From Lachnospiraceae bacterium (lineage in GTDB: Bacteria > Bacillota > Clostridia > Lachnospirales > Lachnospiraceae), in the NCBI GenBank assembly GCA_015258065.1, contig JABZIZ010000030.1, positions 1 through 13,363 of the forward strand: a DNA stretch of 13,363 nucleotides, read 5' to 3'. Shown piece by piece: positions 1 to 5,483 of this stretch (positions are counted from its first letter, which is position 1; every line of letters starts with the position of its first letter). The translations under genes were made by a program, and so were the position numbers. The notes under the pieces were generated by a model. It searched no databases and was not told the DNA's origin. It was given only the letters and a program-made list of their open reading frames with translations.

Positions 1-2
1 GC

Positions 3-86
3 CTTGCACTGATCGGGATTGTGGGCGCAATGATCAGCGGGCATCAGATGATTCATAAACCCGGAGATAAGAGCAGCGAGTCATAA
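3..86 (+). CDS. C-terminal end of a membrane protein (partial, cut by window edge)
   Basis: An open frame enters from the left edge and ends at TAA 84-86. The 27 visible residues are a hydrophobic segment (LALIGIVGAMISG) followed by a short polar, charged tail (HKPGDKSSES). That pattern is the last transmembrane helix and cytoplasmic tail of an integral membrane protein. The tail resembles the end of EamA/DMT-type drug or metabolite permeases, but so few residues cannot establish a family. It converges on the azlCD operon, and the terminator at 209-245 is probably its transcript end. That a coding frame ends here is moderately supported; the function is a guess. Confidence 0.45.
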   Translation, partial: LALIGIVGAMISGHQMIHKPGDKSSES

Positions 87-211
87 AACGCAGCGAGGTC
101 ATAAAACGGCGCATGCAGAAGCGCGGTAAGCGTAGCAGCGCAAGAAGTATGACAAAGTAAGAAGTATGACAACGCATGAAGCACGACAACACATGAAGCA
201 AAACGACAGGG
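75..211. repeat. Degenerate 17-nt tandem repeat tract in the 3' region
   Basis: Two kinds of short tandem unit fill this tract. AGCGAGTCATAAAACG at 75-90 recurs with one inserted G at 92-108. From 127 to 211 there are five 17-nt units starting at 127, 144, 161, 178 and 195. Their cores are GAAGTATGACAA (144-155 and 161-172), GAAGCACGACAA (178-189) and GAAGCAAAACGACA (195-208); the unit at 127 is the most diverged. The first unit overlaps the stop codon of the upstream gene and the last runs into the terminator stem. No reading frame is maintained. It looks like slippage-expanded non-coding DNA; a role in mRNA 3' processing or protein binding cannot be excluded. Confidence 0.7.
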
Positions 212-245
212 ACGATTGCAAAGAAGGCAATCGTCCTATTTTTTT
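209..245 (+). terminator. Rho-independent terminator between converging genes
   Basis: A perfect 10-bp stem, GGACGATTGC (210-219) with GCAATCGTCC (227-236), encloses a 7-nt loop and is followed by seven T residues (239-245). It ends transcripts coming from the left edge. The T run overlaps the azlD stop codon (TAA, 244-246 on the minus strand). The hairpin therefore also sits immediately after azlD, but on that strand only a weak T-rich stretch follows, so termination there would be less efficient. Confidence 0.88.
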
Positions 246-564
246 AGAGAAGATTCCGCAAGGCGACGTAGAGGAGGGTGCCGGCAAGGACGGAGAGGAT
301 GGTATTCTTTTTCCAGAGATGAATGAGAGCGGTAAAGAGGCAGCCGGCGACCAGGGAAAGGCGAAGAGAGGCGCCTCCCGTCACGATGCTGCGGGTAGAG
401 TAGATGAGCAGGATCGCCATGATGGAGGGAGGCAGCAGTTCTCCCAGTCTGGATAGGGAGGGAGACAATTTTTTCCCACGCAGAGCCAGAAACGGAAGCG
501 ACCTCCAGAAGTAGGTAACCAGAATGCAGAGGGAAAGGGCAATCAGGGCAGAAGATTTACTCAT
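244..564 (-). CDS. azlD: AzlD family branched-chain amino acid exporter, small subunit
   Basis: A 106-residue integral membrane protein with three to four hydrophobic helices. Known family role: AzlD pairs with AzlC to export branched-chain amino acids and toxic analogues such as 4-azaleucine. Family features are the N-terminal RSLPFLAL segment, a central LLPPSIMAILLIY helix and the C-terminal IHLWKKNTILSVLAGTLLY stretch typical of AzlD. The ATG at 564 is chosen over the upstream in-frame start because AGGAGG (571-576 on this strand) lies 6 nt before it and the length is then normal for the family. The gene overlaps the end of azlC by 8 nt (ATGAGTAA), so translation is probably coupled. Family is secure; the exact substrate is inferred. 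Confidence 0.88.
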   Translation of the reverse strand: MSKSSALIALSLCILVTYFWRSLPFLALRGKKLSPSLSRLGELLPPSIMAILLIYSTRSIVTGGASLRLSLVAGCLFTALIHLWKKNTILSVLAGTLLYVALRNLL

Positions 565-1270
565 GCGGAACCTCCTGTTGTGCGGGGGACTTTGGCGGAG
601 TTCTTTTCCCATAGATCAAAAGAAGGACGCAGCTTGCGAGGAGGGAAGGGAGCAGGAAGCGCTCCGGTCCCAGGATGCATAGGAATAAAAGGGAGAGGGA
701 AGCGCCGATCATGGCTGGGAGGCGATTGTCTGCGCTCTTCCACTGGTCCAGAACAATGGTGACAAAGAGAGAAGTCAGGGCGAAGTCAATCCCCTTGATG
801 GACGACGGAATGAAGTCTCCGGCAAAGCACCCGGCCATCGTTCCGAGAATCCAGGAGAGGTGGGCGAGGGTTCCCATCATCAGCTGCGCCCTCACCGGCT
901 CCACCCCTTCGGGATAATCCCGGATCGAACTGAAAAGGGCATAGGTTTCATCGGTCATGATGTGGATCAGATAAGGCTTTGCGCGTCCGGCCTTCCGGAA
1001 GCTGTTAAGAAAAGAAATCCCGTAAAACAACTGCCTGCTGGACAGGAAGAGGGCGGTGATGAAAACGGTCAGAATGGGTGCACCGCCACTTAGAAAGGAA
1101 ACGAGGACAAATTGCAAGGCGCCGGTATAGAGAAAGACGGACATTGCAAGCGCCCAAGAAAAGCCCCAACCCGCCTGGCGCATCAAAAGACCGAAGGCGG
1201 TTGCAACGAAAAAGTAGGAGATCATAATCGGAAGCGTTTTATAAAAGGCGAATCGAAGCTTTTTTTGCAT
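557..1270 (-). CDS. azlC: AzlC family branched-chain amino acid exporter, large subunit
   Basis: A 237-residue polytopic membrane protein. Known role: AzlC forms the main transmembrane subunit of the AzlCD branched-chain amino acid exporter. Visible family features are the start KLRFAFYKTLPIMISYFFV, the segment YTGALQFVLVSFLSGG, the conserved loop LSSRQLFYGISF and the TDETYAL motif after it, followed by further hydrophobic helices and a short polar tail. The frame is open to TTG 1342, but residues before 1270 do not look like AzlC and the family normally begins at the MQKKLRF equivalent, so 1270 was chosen. No Shine-Dalgarno sequence precedes this ATG. A TTGACA/CATACT promoter places the transcript start within a base or two of the codon. 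Transcribed divergently from the AlbA_2 gene. The exact start is less certain than the family. Confidence 0.88.
   Translation of the reverse strand: MQKKLRFAFYKTLPIMISYFFVATAFGLLMRQAGWGFSWALAMSVFLYTGALQFVLVSFLSGGAPILTVFITALFLSSRQLFYGISFLNSFRKAGRAKPYLIHIMTDETYALFSSIRDYPEGVEPVRAQLMMGTLAHLSWILGTMAGCFAGDFIPSSIKGIDFALTSLFVTIVLDQWKSADNRLPAMIGASLSLLFLCILGPERFLLPSLLASCVLLLIYGKRTPPKSPAQQEVPHE
571..576 (-). promoter_or_regulatory. Ribosome binding site that fixes the azlD start
   Basis: On the minus strand AGGAGG lies 6 nt upstream of the ATG at 564. It is inside the 3' end of azlC and selects the internal ATG rather than the start at 612. Confidence 0.8.
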
Positions 1271-1277
1271 GACTTGC

Positions 1278-1306
1278 AGTATGAGGGAAAAGAGGATTTC
1301 TGTCAA
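1278..1306 (-). promoter_or_regulatory. Candidate azlCD promoter giving a leaderless or near-leaderless mRNA
   Basis: On the minus strand TTGACA (1301-1306, perfect -35) is followed after 17 nt by CATACT (1278-1283, 4 of 6 matches to the -10 consensus). Seven bases separate the -10 from the ATG at 1268-1270. A competing TATAAT exists at 1376-1381 on the same strand but lacks a recognisable -35. Confidence 0.4.
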
Positions 1307-1354
1307 TCGGGAAGGCATAGATTTCAGGAAGATTACACGCAAGCAAGGTGTAAC

Positions 1355-1383
1355 TGGAAAGTATTCCGATACTTGATTATACT
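1355..1383 (+). promoter_or_regulatory. Candidate promoter for the AlbA_2 gene
   Basis: TGGAAA (1355-1360, 4 of 6 matches) is followed after 17 nt by TATACT (1378-1383, 5 of 6). The same bases read TATAAT on the minus strand (1376-1381), so this short segment between the divergent genes could hold overlapping promoter elements. A small inverted repeat, TTCGT-TGAG-ACGAA (1394-1407), follows. This is the best candidate seen in the intergenic region but is not strong. Confidence 0.33.
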
Positions 1384-1469
1384 GGATATAGATTTCGTTG
1401 AGACGAATGGGTGACGGACCTACCTAAGGGAGTCATTAACGTGTACAGCAAGGGAGGAGAAATTAAGAT

Positions 1470-2957
1470 ATGGATGCAGGATCGAAGATCAACTCGCTTC
1501 TGACGCTGGAGTACATGCAAAGGGAGCATGAAAACAAATATTTTGATCGAAAGTCCGCGCGGATTCGTGTCGCTGAATTGGCACCATTGATCTCCGCATT
1601 TGCAAATGCGGACGGAGGAACGATCGTACTCGGTATCAGCGATAAAAAGAGAACCCTTGAAGGCATCAATTCTATTGGGGAAGAGCGAATCAATGACTTT
1701 ATTAATGCTCCGAAGGACCTTTGCAAGCCGATGCCGAGGTATCAGGAAGAATATGTTGATATCACAAATGACGAGGGAAATCCGGATCGGTTGCTTCTAC
1801 TTCATATCATGAGTAGCGATCGACAGATTGTTCGGACGAATAATGATGAAACGTGGCTTCGGATTGGAGACCGGACAAGACAGATGCTCGGGGATAATCT
1901 CCGGAATCTGGAATACGATAAAGGTGCCCGGAATTTTGAGGACGAAGTTTGCCCGTATGCGAAGGTGGATGATCTGGATCCGGAATTACTGAACCGTTAT
2001 AAGGAACGGATCGGAGCCACAGGATTGGATGACCGTCAGGTGCTTCGGGCCAGAGGTTTTTTGTTGGATCACGATAGAGCGGAGCAGCTGACAAATGCGG
2101 CAGTGCTTCTTTTTGCAAAGAATGAGCTACAGTTTCCGCTAAACTGTCGCATACGATTCATTCGTATTGACGGTTGCGAGATGCATGTTGGTGCTGATTA
2201 TAACGTCGTGAAGGACAAGAGTATTGATGAGCCAATCCTACGGTTGATTGATGTTGCGAAAGCGTACATTGCAGATCAACTAAGGGAGTTTACCCATCAG
2301 GATCGTGTCAGTGGAAGGTTTATCGAGACGCCGGAATATCCGGAATTTCCATGGTACGAAGGCATCATCAATGCTGTTGCCCATCGGGAATGGGCAGCCA
2401 CCGGACAGTTTATCAAAGTCAGTATGTATGATGACAGGCTGGAGATTGAGAGTCCGGGAAGATTTCCGGATATTGTGACGTCAGACAATATTTCCTATAC
2501 ACGATTCTCGCGTAATAAGCGGATTTCTCGTGTGATGACAGAATTTGAATGGGTGCGAGAATTGAATGAGGGCGTAAAGAAGATCTATTCAGATATGGCA
2601 GAAGCTGGACTTCCGGAACCAGAATATATCGAAGGTCCGAATACGGTACGGTTGATCCTCCGTAACAATATTGATGAGAGGATGCCGCACAGAAATAAAG
2701 TGCGAGATCATGTGCCAGGGGAAGGATTAAACGATCATTTGCCGGAGAATATCTGTGAGCAATTGGATGACGTTGAAATGGGGATTTTGACTTTTATTAA
2801 GAAGAATGGAAGCACGTGTAGATCACAGCTGGAACAATATACGCACAAATCAAGGGGAACAGTGATTAAACGCTTAAATAAGCTCATGATGAAGGGCTTG
2901 ATCAAGGTGAATGGCGGTGCTCATGACCCTACACGTACATATGAACTGGTGCGGTGA
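1470..2957 (+). CDS. AlbA_2 / HATPase_c_4 / winged-helix putative DNA- or RNA-binding regulator
   Basis: A 495-residue soluble protein of the COG2865-like family, often annotated 'ATP-binding protein' or 'RecG-like transcriptional regulator'. Residues ~17-140 form an AlbA_2 (Schlafen-type) nucleic-acid-binding domain with the signature AFANADGGTIVLGISD (43-58). Residues ~290-400 resemble HATPase_c_4: E298-x2-N301-AVAH305-R is the GHKL N-box and ESPGRFPDI (327-335) is the usual second motif. Residues ~428-495 look like a winged-helix DNA-binding domain (CRSQLEQYTHKSRGTVIKRL then LMMKGLI). The ATG was chosen because AGGGAGGAG (1451-1459) precedes it by 10 nt. The biological role of the family is largely unknown; some Schlafen-like relatives have been linked to mobile-element or defence settings. 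Direct repeats begin 6 nt after the stop. Domain assignment is firm; function is not known. Confidence 0.85.
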   Translation: MDAGSKINSLLTLEYMQREHENKYFDRKSARIRVAELAPLISAFANADGGTIVLGISDKKRTLEGINSIGEERINDFINAPKDLCKPMPRYQEEYVDITNDEGNPDRLLLLHIMSSDRQIVRTNNDETWLRIGDRTRQMLGDNLRNLEYDKGARNFEDEVCPYAKVDDLDPELLNRYKERIGATGLDDRQVLRARGFLLDHDRAEQLTNAAVLLFAKNELQFPLNCRIRFIRIDGCEMHVGADYNVVKDKSIDEPILRLIDVAKAYIADQLREFTHQDRVSGRFIETPEYPEFPWYEGIINAVAHREWAATGQFIKVSMYDDRLEIESPGRFPDIVTSDNISYTRFSRNKRISRVMTEFEWVRELNEGVKKIYSDMAEAGLPEPEYIEGPNTVRLILRNNIDERMPHRNKVRDHVPGEGLNDHLPENICEQLDDVEMGILTFIKKNGSTCRSQLEQYTHKSRGTVIKRLNKLMMKGLIKVNGGAHDPTRTYELVR

Positions 2958-2962
2958 GGGTG

Positions 2963-3095
2963 CACTTTTGGAGAGTATGGGAGAGTTTTGGAGTGTCCCC
3001 GTGTATCACTTTGGAATTTCCTGGTTCTCCACTTTGGAATATCTGGAGTTTGACTTTGGAATTTCCGGAATTCGACTTTGGAATATACTAAATTT
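2963..3095. repeat. Array of 22-23-nt direct repeats with core ACTTTGGAAT
   Basis: Four clear units start at 3007, 3030, 3052 and 3074, each carrying an exact ACTTTGGAAT core. Two weaker TTTTGGAG units lie before them (TTTGGA at 2967 and 2987). TTTGGA spacing across all six is 20, 23, 23, 22 and 22 nt. Units 1 and 3 share TTTGGAATTTCC and units 2 and 4 share TTTGGAATAT, so the clear part is two copies of a ~45-nt dimer (3007-3051 and 3052-3095). The unit length is not a multiple of three, so it is not a protein repeat. The spacing is close to two helical turns, as expected for a multi-site protein-binding array, possibly for the AlbA_2 protein encoded just upstream. That partner is inferred. 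Confidence 0.8.
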
Positions 3096-3097
3096 GA

Positions 3098-3343
3098 GAA
3101 GGGATCGGTGTCAGTCATGGTCAAAAAAACGGTTTTGAGGTAGATACCATTGCGGATTGGAAAAAGAGTTATGCGATCGAGGTGAAGAGCAGCAGCGATC
3201 CGGAGAAAAAGATGTCATCCAGCATCCGAAAATATGTCAACCTGCGCTCCGATGGGACTACCGGTCAGGTGTATTATTTAGGTGACCTGACCTGTGAGGT
3301 GGACGGCGTGAAATATGTATCCTGGAGGGACTGGGGTGCGTGA
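3098..3343 (+). pseudogene. C-terminal remnant of a DUF4143-type (COG1373) ATPase gene
   Basis: An open stretch of 81 codons, without a usable start or ribosome binding site, runs from just after TGA 3095-3097 to TGA 3341-3343. Its translation contains GQKNGFEVDTIADW, then KKSYAIEVKSSSDPEKK, and ends near KYVSWRDWGA. The EVD...IEVKS pair is the hallmark of the C-terminal DUF4143/PDDEXK-like domain of AAA_14 + DUF4143 ATPases. Such proteins are normally about 400 residues, so the ATPase domain and most of DUF4143 are missing. The repeat array occupies the place where the 5' part should be. It is bounded by the sequence ATCGGTGTCAGT at 3104-3115 and 3363-3374. Most likely a gene scar left by deletion; expression as protein is unlikely. 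Confidence 0.65.
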
Positions 3344-3374
3344 GAGGAGCGGGTGAGTTTTAATCGGTGTCAGT
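3104..3374. repeat. Exact 12-nt direct repeat flanking the gene remnant
   Basis: ATCGGTGTCAGT occurs at 3104-3115 and again at 3363-3374, 259 nt apart. After each copy there is further similarity (TCAAA...ACGG), though with gaps. The two copies bracket nearly all of the DUF4143 remnant. This could be a short-homology junction from a deletion or duplication. No transposase or terminal inverted repeat was seen. Confidence 0.55.
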
Positions 3375-3388
3375 TTATCAAACGGAAA

Positions 3389-3435
3389 ACAACGGCCATG
3401 AGGGAGTACGATTACCCTGCATGGTCGTTGTTTTT
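3389..3435 (+). terminator. Long-stem rho-independent terminator
   Basis: ACAACGGCCATG (3389-3400) pairs with CATGGTCGTTGT (3420-3431) through 12 base pairs including one G-U. Inside, AGGG (3401-3404) can pair with CCCT (3415-3418) with a one-base bulge. The 3' arm runs into five T residues (3431-3435). It closes the AlbA_2/remnant transcription unit. The A-rich stretch before the 5' arm (3380-3389) would give a short T tract on the other strand, so it might work in both directions. Confidence 0.82.
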
Positions 3436-3704
3436 ATGGTCAATACGTGAGAGGGGAGTACGATGGTTGTCATAAGGTGGCAGAGATTTATGAAGGTGAA
3501 TGTTAAAAAAGGATTCGTTTATGAGTGTAGGAGGGCATAAATTGAAGGGATTCGTTTGATGGAATATAATTAAAGAAGCCTCTTTTACATATTTCTGGAG
3601 AGAAATACTACGGAATATTTGACTCTAGGAGAATGCGAAAATAGGTGGAATATTGTCAGCACTCTCCTTGCAAGACCTGCAGTAGGAAGTCAATCGGGAG
3701 AAGG
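3436..3704. other. Intergenic region upstream of the sensor kinase
   Basis: No convincing gene was found in these ~270 bases. Contents seen: GGGAGTACGAT at 3454-3464, a second copy of the loop-proximal sequence of the preceding terminator (3402-3412); GGATTCGTTT at 3511-3520 repeated at 3548-3557; the promoter at 3542-3570; and a ~130-nt leader up to the kinase start. A 25-codon ORF (3463-3540) with a GGGGAG sequence ahead of it is present but has no other support. Confidence 0.6.
3542..3570 (+). promoter_or_regulatory. Promoter of the sensor kinase/regulator operon
   Basis: TTGAAG (3542-3547) is followed after exactly 17 nt by a perfect TATAAT (3565-3570). GGATTCGTTT lies in the spacer (3548-3557), with an upstream copy at 3511-3520. 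A regulator binding these two copies could control the promoter. The predicted transcript start is near 3577, giving a leader of about 128 nt. Confidence 0.55.
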
Positions 3705-5483
3705 ATGAAAAAGCATACCCGGAGGAAACATAACAGAATAGGAAGGCAGATCATTGGGATTATTCTCGTTACGATTATTTTGCCCAGTGTTTTATTTTAT
3801 TGGGTGGTGGTGAAAAGGTATTCAGAGGATCTGCTGCAGTCTTCGATTGCGGAACGCAAAAATCTGCTTACTGCGATTAATAAGAGTCTGTCTTTGCATC
3901 TGGATCGGATGCAGGAACTCTCAATGACACTATATTACGATAAGTCGGTGAAGTCCTTCATCGACAGTAGAACGTACGATGCCGTACCTCCTAAGGTGGA
4001 AGAAACTTTTGCGTCCATGACCAATTCCTATCAGGCAGTGGATGGGATTGCACTTTGTTTTCCAAACAAGGTATATGCATACGGCAGGGAATTTTCGAAT
4101 CTGGATCACATTAGAAAAAATTATGATTCGATTATACAGAGACGAGAAGGGAGAAGCGTTTTTTTGCCGACAACGATTATGGAAGGCGCATTTACCAGAA
4201 AACCGAAGGATTATATTTTAGCCAGGGCGATCAATTCCAGAAATGGACAGGTGGCAATCCTTTATTTATTCTTCTCAAGTGATTATTTAAGAAAAATCAT
4301 AGACAATCCTTCTCTAAGAAGAGGGAAAACTAGTTATTATCTTGTTGCGAAGAATGGACAGGTTGTGGTTTCCAACCGTCAGTCGGAGATTGGGCATAAG
4401 ATTGCGCTACCACTGAAGCCAGGTGATATGAAGGACGGGGAAGGTTCTTTTTTTCTTAAAGAGGAAGAAGCCGGGGAGCAGATGATTTCGTACGCAAAAT
4501 TATCTGGAACAGACTGGATCAGTTTGATTGCCGACCCAAGAGAGGAGCTGCGTTTCGGCGTTCGCAATCTGGTTAAACTGGCACTGTTTTTTACGTTGTT
4601 TTATGTTTTTGTGATGCTTATTGGGAATGTTGCGATCTATCGATTTATCATTCGGCCGATTCGGAATCTTTCCAACGGAATGGATGATGTGGGAGAAGGA
4701 GCATTCATTGAGATTCCACTGCCGAAAACAGAGAATGAACTTCGAAAACTGACAGAGCATTTCAATCGGATGTCGGGGAAGATAGAAGAACTGATCAGGA
4801 GAGTCAGAGAGGAAGAATCGAGCAAAAACGAATTACGCATGAAGGTGCTCTACATGCAGATCGGTCCCCATTTTTTATATAATACCCTAAGTTCTCTGAA
4901 ATGGATGGCTATATTAAACAAACAGAGTGGTATTCGGAAGATGACGGATGCCATCATGAAGATTATGGCAGGAGTAACGTATGACTGCGAGAAAGATAGG
5001 CTTACGATAGAAAAGGAACTGGCGTTATTGGAGAGCTACATTACCATTCAACAGGTTCGCTTTTCTACTTTCCAGGTCGCTATAGATGTACCGGCGGAAC
5101 TGATGCAATACAAGATTGATCGTTTCCTTTTACAGCCTTTTGTGGAGAACAGCATCCTGCATGGCTTTCAGGGAAGAAAAGAAGCGGGAGAAATTCGAAT
5201 CACAATGAGGCAAGAGAGAGAAAAGTTCTTGCAGGTAGATATCTACGACAATGGACGAGGATTTGAGCAAATCAAACCGGAAGAACGGGAGAAAAAGTTG
5301 CAGACGGAGAATCTGGAGGGAAAGGGATGCAGAAGTGAGAAAGATAGGGTCGGGATACGAAATGTAGAAGAAAGAATTCATCTGCATTACGGAAACGAAT
5401 ATGGAGTCGTGGTAGAGAATGGTATGGTTACAGGGGTGCATGTACGGTTGCTTTTACCGCTGATCAAGGGAGAAGAGGGATGA
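3705..5483 (+). CDS. YesM-like membrane sensor histidine kinase
   Basis: A 592-residue kinase of the LytS/YesM class. Order: basic N-terminus, TM1 (~13-36), an extracytoplasmic Cache-like sensor (~37-285), TM2 (~289-313), HAMP linker (~312-365, FIIRPIRNLSNGM), His_kinase phosphoacceptor box QIGPHFLYNTLSSLKW with His389, and a HATPase_c domain with N-box FVENSILHG (Asn482), DNGRGF (515-520) and a late RVGIRNVEERI glycine box. The usual QINPHFLYN reads QIGPHFLYN. ATG 3705 was chosen because it gives the typical basic leader before TM1 with GGGAG just upstream. A GTG at 3645 would add 20 residues including three cysteines and is less likely. The stop overlaps the next ATG (ATGA), indicating coupling to its regulator. 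It probably senses an extracellular saccharide or the binding protein-ligand complex; the signal is inferred. Confidence 0.9.
   Translation: MKKHTRRKHNRIGRQIIGIILVTIILPSVLFYWVVVKRYSEDLLQSSIAERKNLLTAINKSLSLHLDRMQELSMTLYYDKSVKSFIDSRTYDAVPPKVEETFASMTNSYQAVDGIALCFPNKVYAYGREFSNLDHIRKNYDSIIQRREGRSVFLPTTIMEGAFTRKPKDYILARAINSRNGQVAILYLFFSSDYLRKIIDNPSLRRGKTSYYLVAKNGQVVVSNRQSEIGHKIALPLKPGDMKDGEGSFFLKEEEAGEQMISYAKLSGTDWISLIADPREELRFGVRNLVKLALFFTLFYVFVMLIGNVAIYRFIIRPIRNLSNGMDDVGEGAFIEIPLPKTENELRKLTEHFNRMSGKIEELIRRVREEESSKNELRMKVLYMQIGPHFLYNTLSSLKWMAILNKQSGIRKMTDAIMKIMAGVTYDCEKDRLTIEKELALLESYITIQQVRFSTFQVAIDVPAELMQYKIDRFLLQPFVENSILHGFQGRKEAGEIRITMRQEREKFLQVDIYDNGRGFEQIKPEEREKKLQTENLEGKGCRSEKDRVGIRNVEERIHLHYGNEYGVVVENGMVTGVHVRLLLPLIKGEEG

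Noticed and set aside
244..1342. Plus-strand ORFs across this interval (for example 166-456, 860-1093, 1112-1414)
   Set aside because: They are opposite the clearly recognisable azlC and azlD genes and encode polar, low-complexity sequence with no domain.
2963..3095. CRISPR array
   Set aside because: The periodicity is only 22-23 nt with no room for unique spacers, and there are no cas genes.
2911..3138. Plus-strand ORF reading through the repeat array
   Set aside because: It starts inside the AlbA_2 gene, and its Phe/Gly/Ile-rich residues come from repeats whose length is not a multiple of three.
3463..3540. 25-codon ORF (MVVIRWQRF...) with a GGGGAG sequence 4 nt upstream
   Set aside because: It lies just after a strong terminator with no promoter between, has no recognisable similarity, and its end overlaps the kinase promoter region. 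Chance is likelier than a gene.
3645..3704. GTG start at 3645 adding 20 residues with three cysteines to the sensor kinase
   Set aside because: The added segment is not family-like; ATG 3705 gives the normal basic N-terminus before TM1. The AGGAG before the GTG is 13 nt away, farther than usual.
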